Positions 12,484 to 22,136 of a stretch of DNA of 64,000 nucleotides are shown in pieces. The stretch is from Symbiodinium natans. Taxonomy: Eukaryota; Sar; Dinophyceae; Suessiales; Symbiodiniaceae. The notes under the pieces were generated by a model. That model was given only the letters and a program-made list of their open reading frames with translations, did not search any database and had not been told where the DNA came from. The stretch spans positions 679,001 through 743,000 of the forward strand of contig CAJNDS010001458.1 of the NCBI GenBank assembly GCA_905221605.1. The letters are read 5' to 3'. Position 1 is the stretch's first letter; each line of letters begins with the position of its first letter. A program made the position numbers and the translations under genes.

Positions 12484-12592
12484 TTAACCCTAAACCCTAA
12501 ACCCTAAACGCTAAGCCCTAAACCCTAAACCCTAAACCCTAAACCCTAAACCCTAAACCCTAAACCCTAAACCCTAAACCCTAAACCCTAAA
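12484..12592 (-). repeat. interstitial telomere-type array (CCCTAAA)n
   Basis: About 15 mostly clean units in opposite polarity to the preceding array. Confidence 0.93.
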
Positions 12593-13082
12593 CTCCAAGC
12601 TCCAAAACCTGAACCTGGACCCTATAAACCCTAATCAATTCTGCCGGGGCCTTCTTCTGCTCTGACCTCCAACTCCCTTTGTATCCCGAAACCCTAAGCC
12701 GCAAATCCGACCACCAAAACTCGAAGCCCTAAACCCCAAACCCTAAAACCTAGACCCAAAACCCTGAGACCTAGACCCTAGAACCTAGAACCCTGAACCC
12801 TGAACCCTAAACCCTAAACCCTAAACCCGGGACCCTAAAGTTTACGGTTTCTTGGTTCGGGCTCGCCAGCAGGAGCTTCGGGCGCCTTTGCGTTTAGAGT
12901 TTGGTTTCAGGGTTTAGGGTTCTATAGGGTCTAGGTTTCAGGGTTTTGGGTCTAGGTTTTTGGGTTTGGGTTTAGGGTTTAGGGCAGCAGGGGCTTCGGG
13001 CGCCTTTGCGTTCAGAGTTTGGGGTTTGGGGCGCCGGGTCGGCCTGGGGGAGGCCTCCACCCAAAAACCCTTGACCCACTCC

Positions 13083-13209
13083 TTTGCTTCTAATAACCCC
13101 CAAAAAAACATAAACTTACAAGGACAACATAGGAATGATTATCTTTTTTATTAGATTTTTTTTTTGGGAGGGGGGGGGGGGGGGGGGGGGGGGCGGGGGA
13201 TTCAGCAAA
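13083..13209. mobile_element. MITE, TTGCTT family (copy 1)
   Basis: The left end TTTGCTTCTAATAACCCCC and the right end GGGGGATTCAGCAAA are imperfect inverted repeats. The interior shares CTTACAAGG.CA and GATTATC words with the copy at 20463-20563. The right arm has expanded into a G tract of about 26 bases (about 13167-13192). It is non-coding and its transposase source is unknown. It directly abuts the next MITE. Confidence 0.55.
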
Positions 13210-13214
13210 TAGTA

Positions 13215-13370
13215 CTTGGAGGTTCAGGGTACTTATAACCCAACGATGCTTATTGGGGTATAAGTATAGCTATAAACCCTAAACCCTAAAGCCTAAACCC
13301 TAAACCCTCAACCCTCAACCCTCAACCCCAAACCCTAAACCCTAAACCACAAGTACCATGAACCTCCAAG
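13215..13370. mobile_element. MITE, CTTGGAGGTTCA family (copy 1)
   Basis: Terminal inverted repeats CTTGGAGGTTCAGGGTACTT and AAGTACCATGAACCTCCAAG, flanked on both sides by TA, which fits a TA target-site duplication. The middle holds a CCCTAAA-type array (13275-13350). Non-coding. Confidence 0.8.
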
Positions 13371-14733
13371 TACTGACCCGTGCTTCGACCTGCGTGTCGG
13401 TTCGGGCTCCCATGGTGTGGCCCATCCTCGGCAGCTGACTGTGAGAAGTTGAGGGTTTGGGGTTTAGGGTTTAGGGCTTAGGGTTTAGGGTTTGGGGTTT
13501 GGGCTTTCGGGTTTGGGGTTTGGGGTTTGTGGTTTGGGGTTTGGGGTTTAGGGTTTAGGGTTCAGGGTCTAGGGTCTAGGGTTTAGGGCTTAGGGCTTGG
13601 GGTCTCGGGTTTAGGGCTTAGGGTTTGGGGTTTAGGGTTCAGGGTTTAGGGTTCAGGGTTTTGGGGGGTCAGGGTTTAGGGGGTCTAGGGCGCGAGGTCT
13701 AGGGTTTTGGCTTGACCGTGTGGATTGATGCTGCATCCCTTTCGCATGAATATGAGGAACCTTAGGGACAACCCTAAATCCTAACGAGCAAAGGATTTTA
13801 AGGATTGAGCCACTGTTGAGACCGCCGACCCCCAGGGACGAGATCTGAAAGAGAACCCGCACCCCCAAACCACAGCCTAAACCCCTAAATTGGGATCTCC
13901 CATATACTAACAGTCCCTCAGAGGGATTAATTATAATAGGGTATACTAGAACCCCCCTATTAAGGACTGTTCGTATAAGGGGGAACATCCCAACCCATGC
14001 CCACTAAACACGCCGGACTGGTGAGGAGCCTCTGAGCTTCCTGGTCTGACACCTCTTTACAAGTGGGTTTCAGGTTTAGGGTTTAGGGTTTAGGGTTTAG
14101 GGTTTAGGGTTTAGGGTTTAGGTGATTAGTCGGCAAGAAGAGATCAGGGCCTCAAAGGGACCTCAAACAAAAGAAAAACTGGTTGACCAGCAACCTACGA
14201 AGCAAAAGGGTGCCCTTTTGTGCTTAGTGGGGTTGATAAACCTAGACCCTAAACCTAAGAGCCCCCACCCCAAAAAATGCCTTACAACTGAAAACCTCAG
14301 AACCCCAAAGCCCTAAAGCCCTAAACCTACACCCAGAACTCTTAACGGTCTCGCGCACATCAGCGTCGACTCATGTGGTTTTCCACTCCACGAAGCTCCA
14401 TGAACCAGTTTTTACCCTGCGAGGTTTTCTCCTTTGTCAGATCCCCGTTGAGAATTAAATTCTTGATGGCCGACAGCCGGGGTTTAGGGATTAGGGTTTA
14501 GGGAGGCTCTTGAGGACGGTGATAAGGGCCTGAGGGCCTTTAGCTATAGAGGGGGCTTCAAGGAAGGACTTTAGGATTCGAAATCTGAACCCGGCTCTCA
14601 TCATGAATCAGGATTAAGGTTTAGGGTGTAGGGTTTAGGGTTTAGGGTTTGAGCGGATAAGAGACGCACTCCGCTGAGGCCAACACCCTCGAATCGTCAG
14701 CATCCAAGGCGGCGTGAACCTCAACGAGCCCTA
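13371..14733. repeat. telomere-type repeat zone
   Basis: A long degraded TTTAGGG/TTTGGGG block (13450-13710), then a unique stretch containing a small inverted-repeat element (13891-13992), a clean TTTAGGG array (14070-14128), CCCTAAA words (14245-14330) and more TTTAGGG (14480-14655). No gene is supported. Confidence 0.8.
13891..13992. mobile_element. small inverted-repeat element, AACAGTCC family
   Basis: The left arm (TGGGATCTCCCATATACTAACAGTCC) and the right arm ending GGGAACATCCCA are imperfect inverted repeats of about 26 bp. A related right-half sequence (TATTAAGGACTGTCCGT, then GTGAACATGCCA) lies at about 33628-33670. Non-coding and MITE-like. Confidence 0.5.
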
Positions 14734-14937
14734 CTTGGAGGTTCATGGTACTTCTTCGCCAATTAGGGTTCAGGGTTCAGGGTTCAGGGTTCAGGGTTCA
14801 GGGTTCAGGGTTCAGGGTTCAGGGTTTAGGGTTTAGGGTTTAGGGTTTAGGGTTTAGGGTTTAGGGTTTAGGGTAACTGTACTTATATGTTTGCAAGTAC
14901 AGTTATGATTGGTTAAGAAGTACCATGAACCTCCAAG
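14734..14937. mobile_element. MITE, CTTGGAGGTTCA family (copy 2)
   Basis: Near-perfect terminal inverted repeats CTTGGAGGTTCATGGTACTT and AAGTACCATGAACCTCCAAG, flanked by TA on each side. The left arm is interrupted after 'GCCAATTA' by about 8 TTCAGGG units and then about 8 TTTAGGG units. The right arm is intact and carries a second inverted pair around GTACTTATATG...GCAAGTAC. Confidence 0.85.
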
Positions 14938-14999
14938 TAAGCCCTACATAAGAGCCCAATACCCTTCCACTAAGGAAGATGTCTTAAAACATGTTAAGG

Positions 15000-15880
15000 A
15001 CCCCCAAAAAAAAGGTCTATTCTTTTTGTAAAGGGGTGCGAAAAATTCTGAGGCTGAGGATGTTAGCTTCCGGGTGGGTCTGTGCATGCCGCCTGAACTA
15101 ACTTGAGGGTTTAGGGTTTAGGGTCCAGGGTTTAGGGAAAGTTTAGGGTCTGGGGTTTAGGGTTCGGCCCTAGAAATGTCGGGTGTGGGTTTTGGGGTTC
15201 TTGGAGTATAGGACTTGGGTTTAACAGGCCCAATTGACTGAGCTTTTGGCTAAATTCCCTGAACCCCACAAAACCCTAACCATCAGCCACTTTTTGTGAA
15301 AGAACGGGGCCGCTTCTCCGGACACCTTCAAAGCTACAGACGGGTTCGCGAGTCTTGCAGCCGACTGCAAAGCAAGTTGGCTAGAAGCTAACCCTATATA
15401 GGTTGGGGTTTGGGGTTGAGGGACCCTAAACCCTAAACCCTATATACCCCCCCCCCCCCCCCATCCCCTGCTACAAGGCCTTTGAAGGTCCACCAATCGG
15501 AAGGTGCGGTTGATCTTCTGCGAGACCACCACTTCAAGTAGCTCACCCTTGGCTTTAGAGTTTGGGGTTTAAGGTTCAGGGTTGTAGCAACTCACGAGAT
15601 GCTAGGGCTTGGGGTCTATGATTTATAAGGGTTTCAAGTGATTTAGGCAAATTTAGCTTGTTGGTCCAAATTTGGTTTGCACGGAAGACTAGTCCCAAAA
15701 GCAACTTGGGGATTCGGCCAAAGTCGCTTGGACACAAGTCAGATTCTGGCCAGGCAAAATAATCACCATCTGACTGAAAACAGATAAACACAAGAAAACC
15801 GAAACCTCAAACCCTAAACACTAAACACCAAACCCCAAACTATCCAAACCCTAATCCCTAAAGCCTGAACCCTAAACCCC
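15000..15880. repeat. sparse telomere-type words, no gene
   Basis: Weak TTTAGGG words (15105-15165, 15555-15585), CCCTAAA words (15420-15445, 15800-15885) and a C tract (about 15447-15463). The short minus-strand frame at 15576-15791 is not convincing. Confidence 0.7.
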
Positions 15881-15888
15881 AAACCCTA

Positions 15889-16009
15889 CTTGGAGGTTCA
15901 TGGGTACTTATAACCACACTTCAAAGTCTACTTATAACCTACTTAGGGGACTCAGGGGGCTAATAAGTAGAGTCATAAGAAAAGTTCTAAGTACCCATGA
16001 ACCTCCAAG
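15889..16009. mobile_element. MITE, CTTGGAGGTTCA family (copy 3)
   Basis: Terminal inverted repeats CTTGGAGGTTCATGGGTACTT and AAGTACCCATGAACCTCCAAG are perfect complements, with TA on each side. The interior is AT-rich and has no telomere-type array, so this 121-bp copy probably shows the uninterrupted form. Confidence 0.9.
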
Positions 16010-16370
16010 TACACCTCAAAGCCCAAACCCTAAACACTAAACCCTAAACCCTAAACCCTAAACCCTAAACCCTAAACCCTAAACCCTGAACCCTAAACCC
16101 TAAACCCTAAACCCACACAAGGAGAGCACACATCGGGATCGCCCGAGCCCGCCACATCGACGGTTCCGGCAACTTAGCTGCAGAAGGGGTTTCGGGTTTA
16201 GGGTTTAGGGTTTAGGGTTTAGGGTTTAGGGTTCAGGGCTTAGGGTTTAGGGTTTAGGGTGTCCGTTGTTCTCTAACCCGTCTAGACAGTGTATTATTTC
16301 GGGCCCATACTTCGGATCCCGAAAAACAAGGTACGGGACCATGCTAAGGGCCCATGGTTCCAAACTTAGT

Positions 16371-16465
16371 GTAGGGGGCTTGAGGGGCTTTAGGGGCTTT
16401 GCGGGCTTTAGGGGCTTTAGGGGCATTAGGGGCTTTAGGGGTTTTAGGGGCTTTAGGTGCTTTGG
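16371..16465 (+). repeat. GGGGCTTTA nonamer array
   Basis: About ten units of GGGGCTTTA, a mutant of the telomere-type unit that has been locally amplified. It produces a Gly-Phe-Arg repeat ORF that is not a gene. Confidence 0.85.
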
Positions 16466-18004
16466 GGGCTGCGGGGCTGTGGGGTGTAGGGTGTTAGGGT
16501 TTAGGGGGGTTCAGGGTTTAAGGGTTTCGGGTCTAGAGTGTAGGCGCGAGATTCTGGGATTAAGGGTGTAAAGGCCATTGGGAAAGGGGGAGGGGAGGGA
16601 GGGTAGACAGAAAGAAGCCCTGAACCCTAAATCCCGAACCCGTTCCTGAACCACAAGCCCCTTTGTCTTTGGTGGAGAGGGGGGCACCTGGTTTGCATTT
16701 TGTGCCTCAGCTTATATTAGAGCTAAACTCTAAGCCCAGAAAATACACCCTTCAAGCCTGAACCCTGACTTTCCGACGTTTCACCCCTGAACTTTTCTTG
16801 GCTGGCCAAGGCGGTGCAAGCATGTCGTCGCCTGTACTTGCTGTTTCGTCGTGCGGTGGTGCAGTCATAGGTGTCTGTGGCGGTGGCGCAGTGGTTGCGT
16901 AGACCGATGCGCTGGCTGGCATGCGGTCCCAATGCTCGACCACTGCATAGCGCCAGTTTGCGTCGCAGTGCTCGGCATGATATGTTGCGGCCGAGCTGCA
17001 TGGCAGTGAAAAAATAAAACAAAACCAAGCAACTGCACAATTGAGTGAGGCTGAAACCCTTAAACCCTAAACCCCAGACCCTAACCCCCAAAGGATCTTC
17101 GCAGATCTCAAGTGTCGTCAAGCCATTGAACCCAAAAAGAGCAAGGGCGCTCCCATGCCAAATCCCCGCACCCAAAGCCCCAAACCTGAAGCCCTAATTT
17201 TTGAGCCCTAAGCCCAAAATGCAAAAACATTACTAGTAGCCCTCAGCCCTAAACCCTAAACCCTAAACCCTAAACCCCAAACCCTAAACCCTAAACCCGA
17301 AACCCCCAGACCTTATAAGCCTAAAACCCCCAACGCTAACCCCCGAAGCCCCGAAACCTCAACAGTCGAAGCACCAGCCCCCACGCGAAGATTTTGCGAC
17401 TAGAAACCGCAGGCCCTAGGCTCCAGGCTCCAAACCCAAAACGAATAACCCTCAAGAAAGGCCCTAAACCCTCAGCCCTAAGCCCTAAGCCCTAAGCCTC
17501 AAGCCCTAAGCCCTAAGCCCTAAACCCTAAACCCTAAACCCTAAACCCTAAACCCTAAACCCTGCCGCCGAGGGCACACTGTGGGTGGAAGGCGACCTGG
17601 AAATCTGCCTGGCCCTTGGGCCTTGGCTTTAGAAGCTTAGGGGACGGGGGTTTGGAGCTTCGGGGAAAGGGTTTAGGGTTTAGGGTTTAGGGTTTAGGGT
17701 TTAGGGTTCAGGGTTTAGGGGTTCAGGGTTTGGGGTTTAGGGTTCAGCGGGTTTAGGGCTGATTCTGTCAGAGCTTCGGGCGTGGAACGCACCTGACGGC
17801 GAGTTTGCGTCGCCTTTCCACACCCCACCGTGCCGAAAACAACATTATGCGCGAGCGCGCCCGCCAGCTGAGAGGCCGCTGCTTTTGGGGTTTAGGGGTT
17901 TTGGGGTTTAGGGTTTAGGGCTAAACCCTAAACTTTACACCCAAACAGAGAGCAGGTTTGGAGAAGCTAGGGGTTTAGCGAAGACCATCGGGTTTAGGGG
18001 ATTG

Positions 18005-18090
18005 AGGGTTTGAGGGTTTGAGGGTCTGAGGGTCTGAGGGTCTGAGGGTGTGAGGGTCTGAGGGTCTGAGGGTTTGGGCGTTTGGGGTGT
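18005..18090 (+). repeat. GAGGGTCT octamer array
   Basis: About ten GAGGGTCT/GAGGGTTT units, another amplified variant of the telomere-type heptamer. Confidence 0.85.
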
Positions 18091-18545
18091 GAGGGGTTTT
18101 AGGGGTTTAGGGGTCTCCGCAGGCCATCTCCCGTGGGACACCTTCAGCTGTGTCCCCTGCCGGATGTCACAGGAGGACGGGTACACCTCGGCTCGCAAAA
18201 GCGAGTGCCCCAGGGCCCCAAGCCCTAAACCCCCAACGACATAACCCTAAACCCTAAACCCTAACGACATAAACTACCCCAGGATGCCCATTCCAAGTCT
18301 TAAAAGGCCCCTTGAGGGGCAATTCTGGCTCGGCTTGAAAAGCGTCATATTCGGGCTTCGGGTTTAGGGTTTAGGGTTTGGGGTTGTGGGTCTAGGGTCT
18401 CGGGTCTGGGGTTTAGGCTTTAGGGTTTAGGGTTTTAGGGTTCAGGGCTCAGGGCTCAGGGTCATACCTGTGATGAAAGGGATAGTGCTGGAAATTCTTG
18501 GGGGAGTCTTAAACGTAGCCCAACACCCTCGCAAACCCCAAGCCC

Positions 18546-18806
18546 CCGACACTGAACCTTAAACCCTAAACCCTAAACCCTAAACCCGAAACCCTAAACC
18601 CTAAACCCTAAACCCTAAACCCTAATTAAACCCTAGACCCTAGACCCTAGACCCTAGACCCGAGACCCTAGACCCTAAACCCTAAACCCTAAACCCTAAA
18701 CCCTAAACCCTAAACCCTAAACCCTAAACCCTAAACCCTAAACCCTAAACCCTAAACCCTAAACCCTCCCTAAACCCTAAACCCTAAGCCCTAAACCCTA
18801 AACCGC
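18546..18806 (-). repeat. interstitial telomere-type array with CCCTAGA insert
   Basis: Long CCCTAAA array. A block of CCCTAGA units (about 18630-18672) sits inside canonical repeats, showing homogenisation of a single-base variant. Confidence 0.95.
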
Positions 18807-18934
18807 AGCTCGAAGCCTGGACCCAAACTGAGGCCCTGGCCGAAAACAGCGCCTTTTCATCCGGTTGGCAGGGCATGCGCCTGGGCCGTGGCGTGCCAAG
18901 ATTCAGTTGGGGGCTGCAGGTTTAGGTTTTGGGG

Positions 18935-19205
18935 TTTGGGGTTTGGGGTTTAGGGTTTAGGGTTCAGGGTTCAGGGTTCAGGGTTCAGGGTTCAGGGTTC
19001 AGGGTTCAGGGTTCAGGGTTCAGGGTTCAGGGTTCAGGGTTCAGGGTTCAGGGTTCAGGGTTCAGGGTTCAGGGTGCAGGGTTCAGGGTTCAGGGTTCAG
19101 GGTTCAGGGTTCAGGGTTTAGGGTTTAGGGTTTAGGGTTTAGGGTTTAGGGTTTAGGGTTTAGGGTTTAGGGTTTAGGGTTTAGGGTTTAGGGTTTAGGG
19201 TTTAG
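18935..19205 (+). repeat. TTCAGGG array passing into TTTAGGG array
   Basis: About 22 TTCAGGG units (18961-19117, one with TGCAGGG) switch abruptly into about 12 perfect TTTAGGG units (about 19117-19205). The same order of variants occurs inside the MITE at 14734-14937. Confidence 0.95.
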
Positions 19206-20460
19206 GGGCTTAAGCTTTCATGTTGAGGGTGGGTTTTCCTGGGGAGGGGTTTGGGGGCTCTGGCTTAAGAGACTCGATCCAAACCGCCCAGACGGTCCTG
19301 ACCGAGTCCACATTCGGGTTTTAGGGTTTTGGGGCTTTGGGGTTTTGGGGTTTTAGGGTTTTAGGGTTTTGGGGTTTGGGGTTTTGGCTTCGGGGTTCAG
19401 GGTTGAGGGATTGAATCTGGGCTGCACGGGTTTGAGCGTTTCGATTGCGAATTGGAGCTTTGACAAGAATCTTGTCAAACCCTAAACCCTAAACCCTAAA
19501 CCCTAAGATGCGGTTTGGGGCTTAGGTCTGGGGCGTGGCGTTTGTGGAAGTGGCCCTTAACACAATACCCTAAACCTAAACCTAAACCCCTAGGGGTTAG
19601 GGTTTAGCGTTTAGGGTTTAGCGTTTAGGGTCTAGGGTTTAGGGTTTAGGGTAATCCCTACAACATGACACCTTGAGTTGCAAGCACCTCGATGCTGCCT
19701 GTATCTTTTAGCCCGATACTGGAGACCCCCACCCCCCAACGCTTTCGCCCGAATCCTACTCCCAGCTTCCCGTGCGGCTTAGTCCCGAAAGCCCCACCAA
19801 ATCAACCCCTCAACCCCCAAAGCCCTAAGCCCTAAGCCGCATGGCAAGCTCGAACCTCCAACCATTGAAACCCCTAAACCCTGAGCCCTAAACCTCAAAC
19901 CCCAAACCCCAAACCCTAAACCCCAAACCTTAAACCCTAAACCCTAAACCCCAACCCTACAAGCCCTCCCCATACTCCACCTTGCACCCTCATTCATTCA
20001 CCCAAGGCTTTGAAGGCCTTCAACTCGAGACCCCAAACTTTAAGTTTGTAAGGTTTAGGGTTTAGGGTTTAGGGTTTAGGGTTTAGGGTTGAGGGTTGAG
20101 GGTTGAGGGTTTAGGGTTTAGGGTTTGGGGTTTGGGATTTGGGGTTTTGGCGTTTTGGTATGTTGTTTTACACTTGAGGGTTCTGGATTTGGCCCTGTGG
20201 GATGGAAAGAATCCTGGGTGCGCGGCGTCTCCCCCGCGATCAGCCAGGTCACGGTAACCTTCCCAGGATTCGGGCTTGCAAAAGGGTTTAGAGAGCGCGT
20301 ATACGACTGCTATAAGCCCTTTGGGTTTCGGGTTTAGGGGTGGCTTTAGGGTTCGAGGGTCGTTTAGGGACCCGGCCCTAAACCCTAAACGACCTAAACC
20401 CTGAACCCGGACCCCTCCCTCCACCCCACACCAAAGAGGGCACCCGAGACCCCAAGCTAC
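19206..20460. repeat. telomere-type repeat zone
   Basis: TTTTAGGG/TTTTGGGG octamer-type words (19318-19400), short CCCTAAA (19478-19505) and TTTAGGG (19590-19650) blocks, CCCTAAA/CCCCAAA (19865-19960), TTTAGGG then GGGTTGA (20050-20130), and a short inverted GTTTAGGG...CCCTAAAC junction (20345-20400). No gene is supported. Confidence 0.8.
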
Positions 20461-20462
20461 TA

Positions 20463-20563
20463 GTTGCTTAAGAACCATCCAAAAGTAAGAAGAAATTCTT
20501 CCTTACAAGGGCAAGATATATGGATTATCATATTTAGTTTTTTGGGGGGGGTTCTTAAGCAAA
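20463..20563. mobile_element. MITE, TTGCTT family (copy 2)
   Basis: Terminal inverted repeats GTTGCTTAAGAACC and GGTTCTTAAGCAAA, flanked by TA on each side. Interior words CTTACAAGGGCA and GGATTATCAT are shared with copy 1 (13083-13209). A related left end (CTACTAGTTGCTGAAGGACC) occurs at 30883-30902 without a recognisable right end. Confidence 0.75.
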
Positions 20564-20569
20564 TAGGAG

Positions 20570-21060
20570 GTCTTAAGCCTCATCCTCGATCATTGTGACA
20601 CTTGCCGGTCACCAAACCCGTGCTCAGGGTTTCGGGCTTAGGGTCTAGGGTTTAGGGTTCAGGGTGTAGAGTTTAGGGCTTACGGTCTCGGATTTCGGGT
20701 TCAGCGCCATGCCTAAACCATACCTCCTACCCGCAAGACCTTCAGTTGTCCACTCTCACGCAAATACCTGAATTTTTCGGGGAATCCGGGAGGGAGGTGA
20801 GGGTTTTCGGGCTCTCAACCCTAAACCCTAAGCCTAAGGTAAACCCTAAGAGCAAGAGCAGCACTCGGCGGGGGGGGGGGGGTATTTGGCATCCCAGAAG
20901 GGACCACCCCAGACCCTAAACCCGAAACCCAGAAGAGGCCTTCTGTGTGGTCCGGTTTGTAATGGTGACCAGCTGCTTCTCCGACATCGATAGTACCTGC
21001 TGGGCTTCAGGTTTAGGGTTTAGGGTTTATGGTTTAGGGAGGGGTGTAGGGATTCACATG
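20570..21060. repeat. last telomere-type words of zone A
   Basis: Short TTTAGGG words (20625-20705 and 21008-21050), a CCCTAAA word (20818-20850) and a G tract (20870-20882). No gene. Confidence 0.75.
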
Positions 21061-21480
21061 AGTATTGACGTTTCTTTTTTGGTACGCATATAGGAGCGTA
21101 TCTTACTAAAGGCTTGTTCTATATTGATATAGACTAGTAGCCCTTGTCATATATGAACAAAAGATGGCAAACATTAGGCGGTGTAGTAGGAAACATGACA
21201 TGTTGAAGAATGCTTTTTCTGTAAACTAGCGTGTCACATTGCACAATAATATTCACATTATGTATGATTTTTGTGTTATTCTACTATTCTAGGTTGCTGT
21301 ATATATTTGCTATCATATACTGCTAGATGATCCAATTATCATATACAGATGTATCTATCTGACTATATATATATATATAGAAGAAATCTACTGGTATATC
21401 TGTATGCCTAAGAATAAAAAAACAAACTAGAAGAGGGATGGCCCGAAAGCATCGATTTGCCGTGCGTTGACTCCATGCAC
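21061..21480. other. AT-rich transition segment
   Basis: Composition shifts sharply from G-rich repeat to AT-rich DNA with many TATA words and a (TA)n run near 21364-21380. It separates the repeat desert from the minus-strand gene cluster. I see no ORF with protein character. It could be a domain boundary of the unidirectional cluster or an old transposon; the sequence does not decide. Confidence 0.6.
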
Positions 21481-22136
21481 TTGATTCTTTGTAATCGAAC
21501 TGTATGCACTTGGAGAAATGTATGCCCTTACATGGTTGCATAGTCACTTGTACACTGCACTTGTATGCACTGGAACCGCATGGCATTCAAGTGTGTGGAG
21601 TTGAATGCCATGCACTTGTGGTCAACTCTGTAGACTTTTCATCGGCGTTGAAGACAACGCCGAGCTCCAGCGGCCGGTCGCGGCACGCACCTGCGCCGGT
21701 GCAAGGAAAGAAGCAGAAACCACACAAGCACAAAAACAGACAAAAGAGGTGGAGTCTAAGTAAGGGCCGTGCATGTTGGTCGCCATGGAATACCTGCGCG
21801 CAGAAAACAGCTTTACTTGCAAGTCGGTCGACAAAGGTGCCAATCGTCCCGGGCGGTCCTAGCTGCATTTTCACACACGCGTGCGTCGCACCGTCATATT
21901 AAACAGAGGTGGCCGCGCCGTCGTACTTTCGCAAGACAGCGTCCGTTTGGGGAACCCACATGTGTATTTGTCTGACATGTGGCACCCGCGCTCCGAATTG
22001 ACACGCTGCCTTGCAGAGGCTAACCTTTTCATCGCAAGCGCGCCGTCGACTTGAAATCATGTGCGCCAGCTTCCCACTCCGGGTCGCGTCGCGCTTCCCT
22101 CTCCATTCCGGATTGACGTTACTACTTACTACAAAG
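21481..22136. other. 3' flank of the AP2-like/ASCH-like gene
   Basis: Contains TATGCACTTG-type words (21475-21620) and one copy of the intergenic 18-bp motif (21926-21943). Overlapping short frames on both strands have no recognisable domain. I assign no gene. Confidence 0.5.
21926..21943 (-). promoter_or_regulatory. recurrent 18-bp intergenic motif, copy 1
   Basis: CTTTCGCAAGACAGCGTC on the plus strand, about 190 bp 3' of the AP2-like/ASCH-like stop codon. The same motif recurs at 23147, 24033 (variant), 24668, 24798 and 24934. Its role is unknown; a processing, polyadenylation or trans-splicing related element, or part of a dispersed repeat, are possible. Confidence 0.5.

Larger units (their letters stand above)
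10336..13080. repeat. telomere-type repeat zone with variant arrays
   Basis: Contains a TTTAGTAGGG decamer array (11200-11290), a TTTCAGGG/TTCAGGG zone (11460-11610), an AGCCCTGA array (11750-11860), a clean TTTAGGG array (12027-12115) and a clean CCCTAAA array (12484-12592). The stretches 10620-11010 and 11920-12010 are unlike the repeats, but no frame there has credible protein features. Confidence 0.85.
16020..18540. repeat. telomere-type repeat zone
   Basis: CCCTAAA block (16025-16115), TTTAGGG block (16195-16260), a GGGGCTTTA variant array (16371-16465), non-repetitive sequence at 16660-17040 without a supported gene, CCCTAAA and CCCTAAG blocks (17180-17300, 17460-17565), a TTTAGGG block (17668-17755), a GAGGGTCT array (18005-18085) and a TTTAGGG block (18355-18460). 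Confidence 0.8.

Noticed and set aside
16723-17175. 150-codon minus-strand ORF
   Set aside because: Its start and end lie in telomere-type words; the middle shows no domain and a competing frame covers the same bases.
18929-19135. Gly-Phe-Arg-Val-Gln-Gly-Ser repeat ORF
   Set aside because: Translation of the TTCAGGG array; similar GFRV ORFs appear at every heptamer array.
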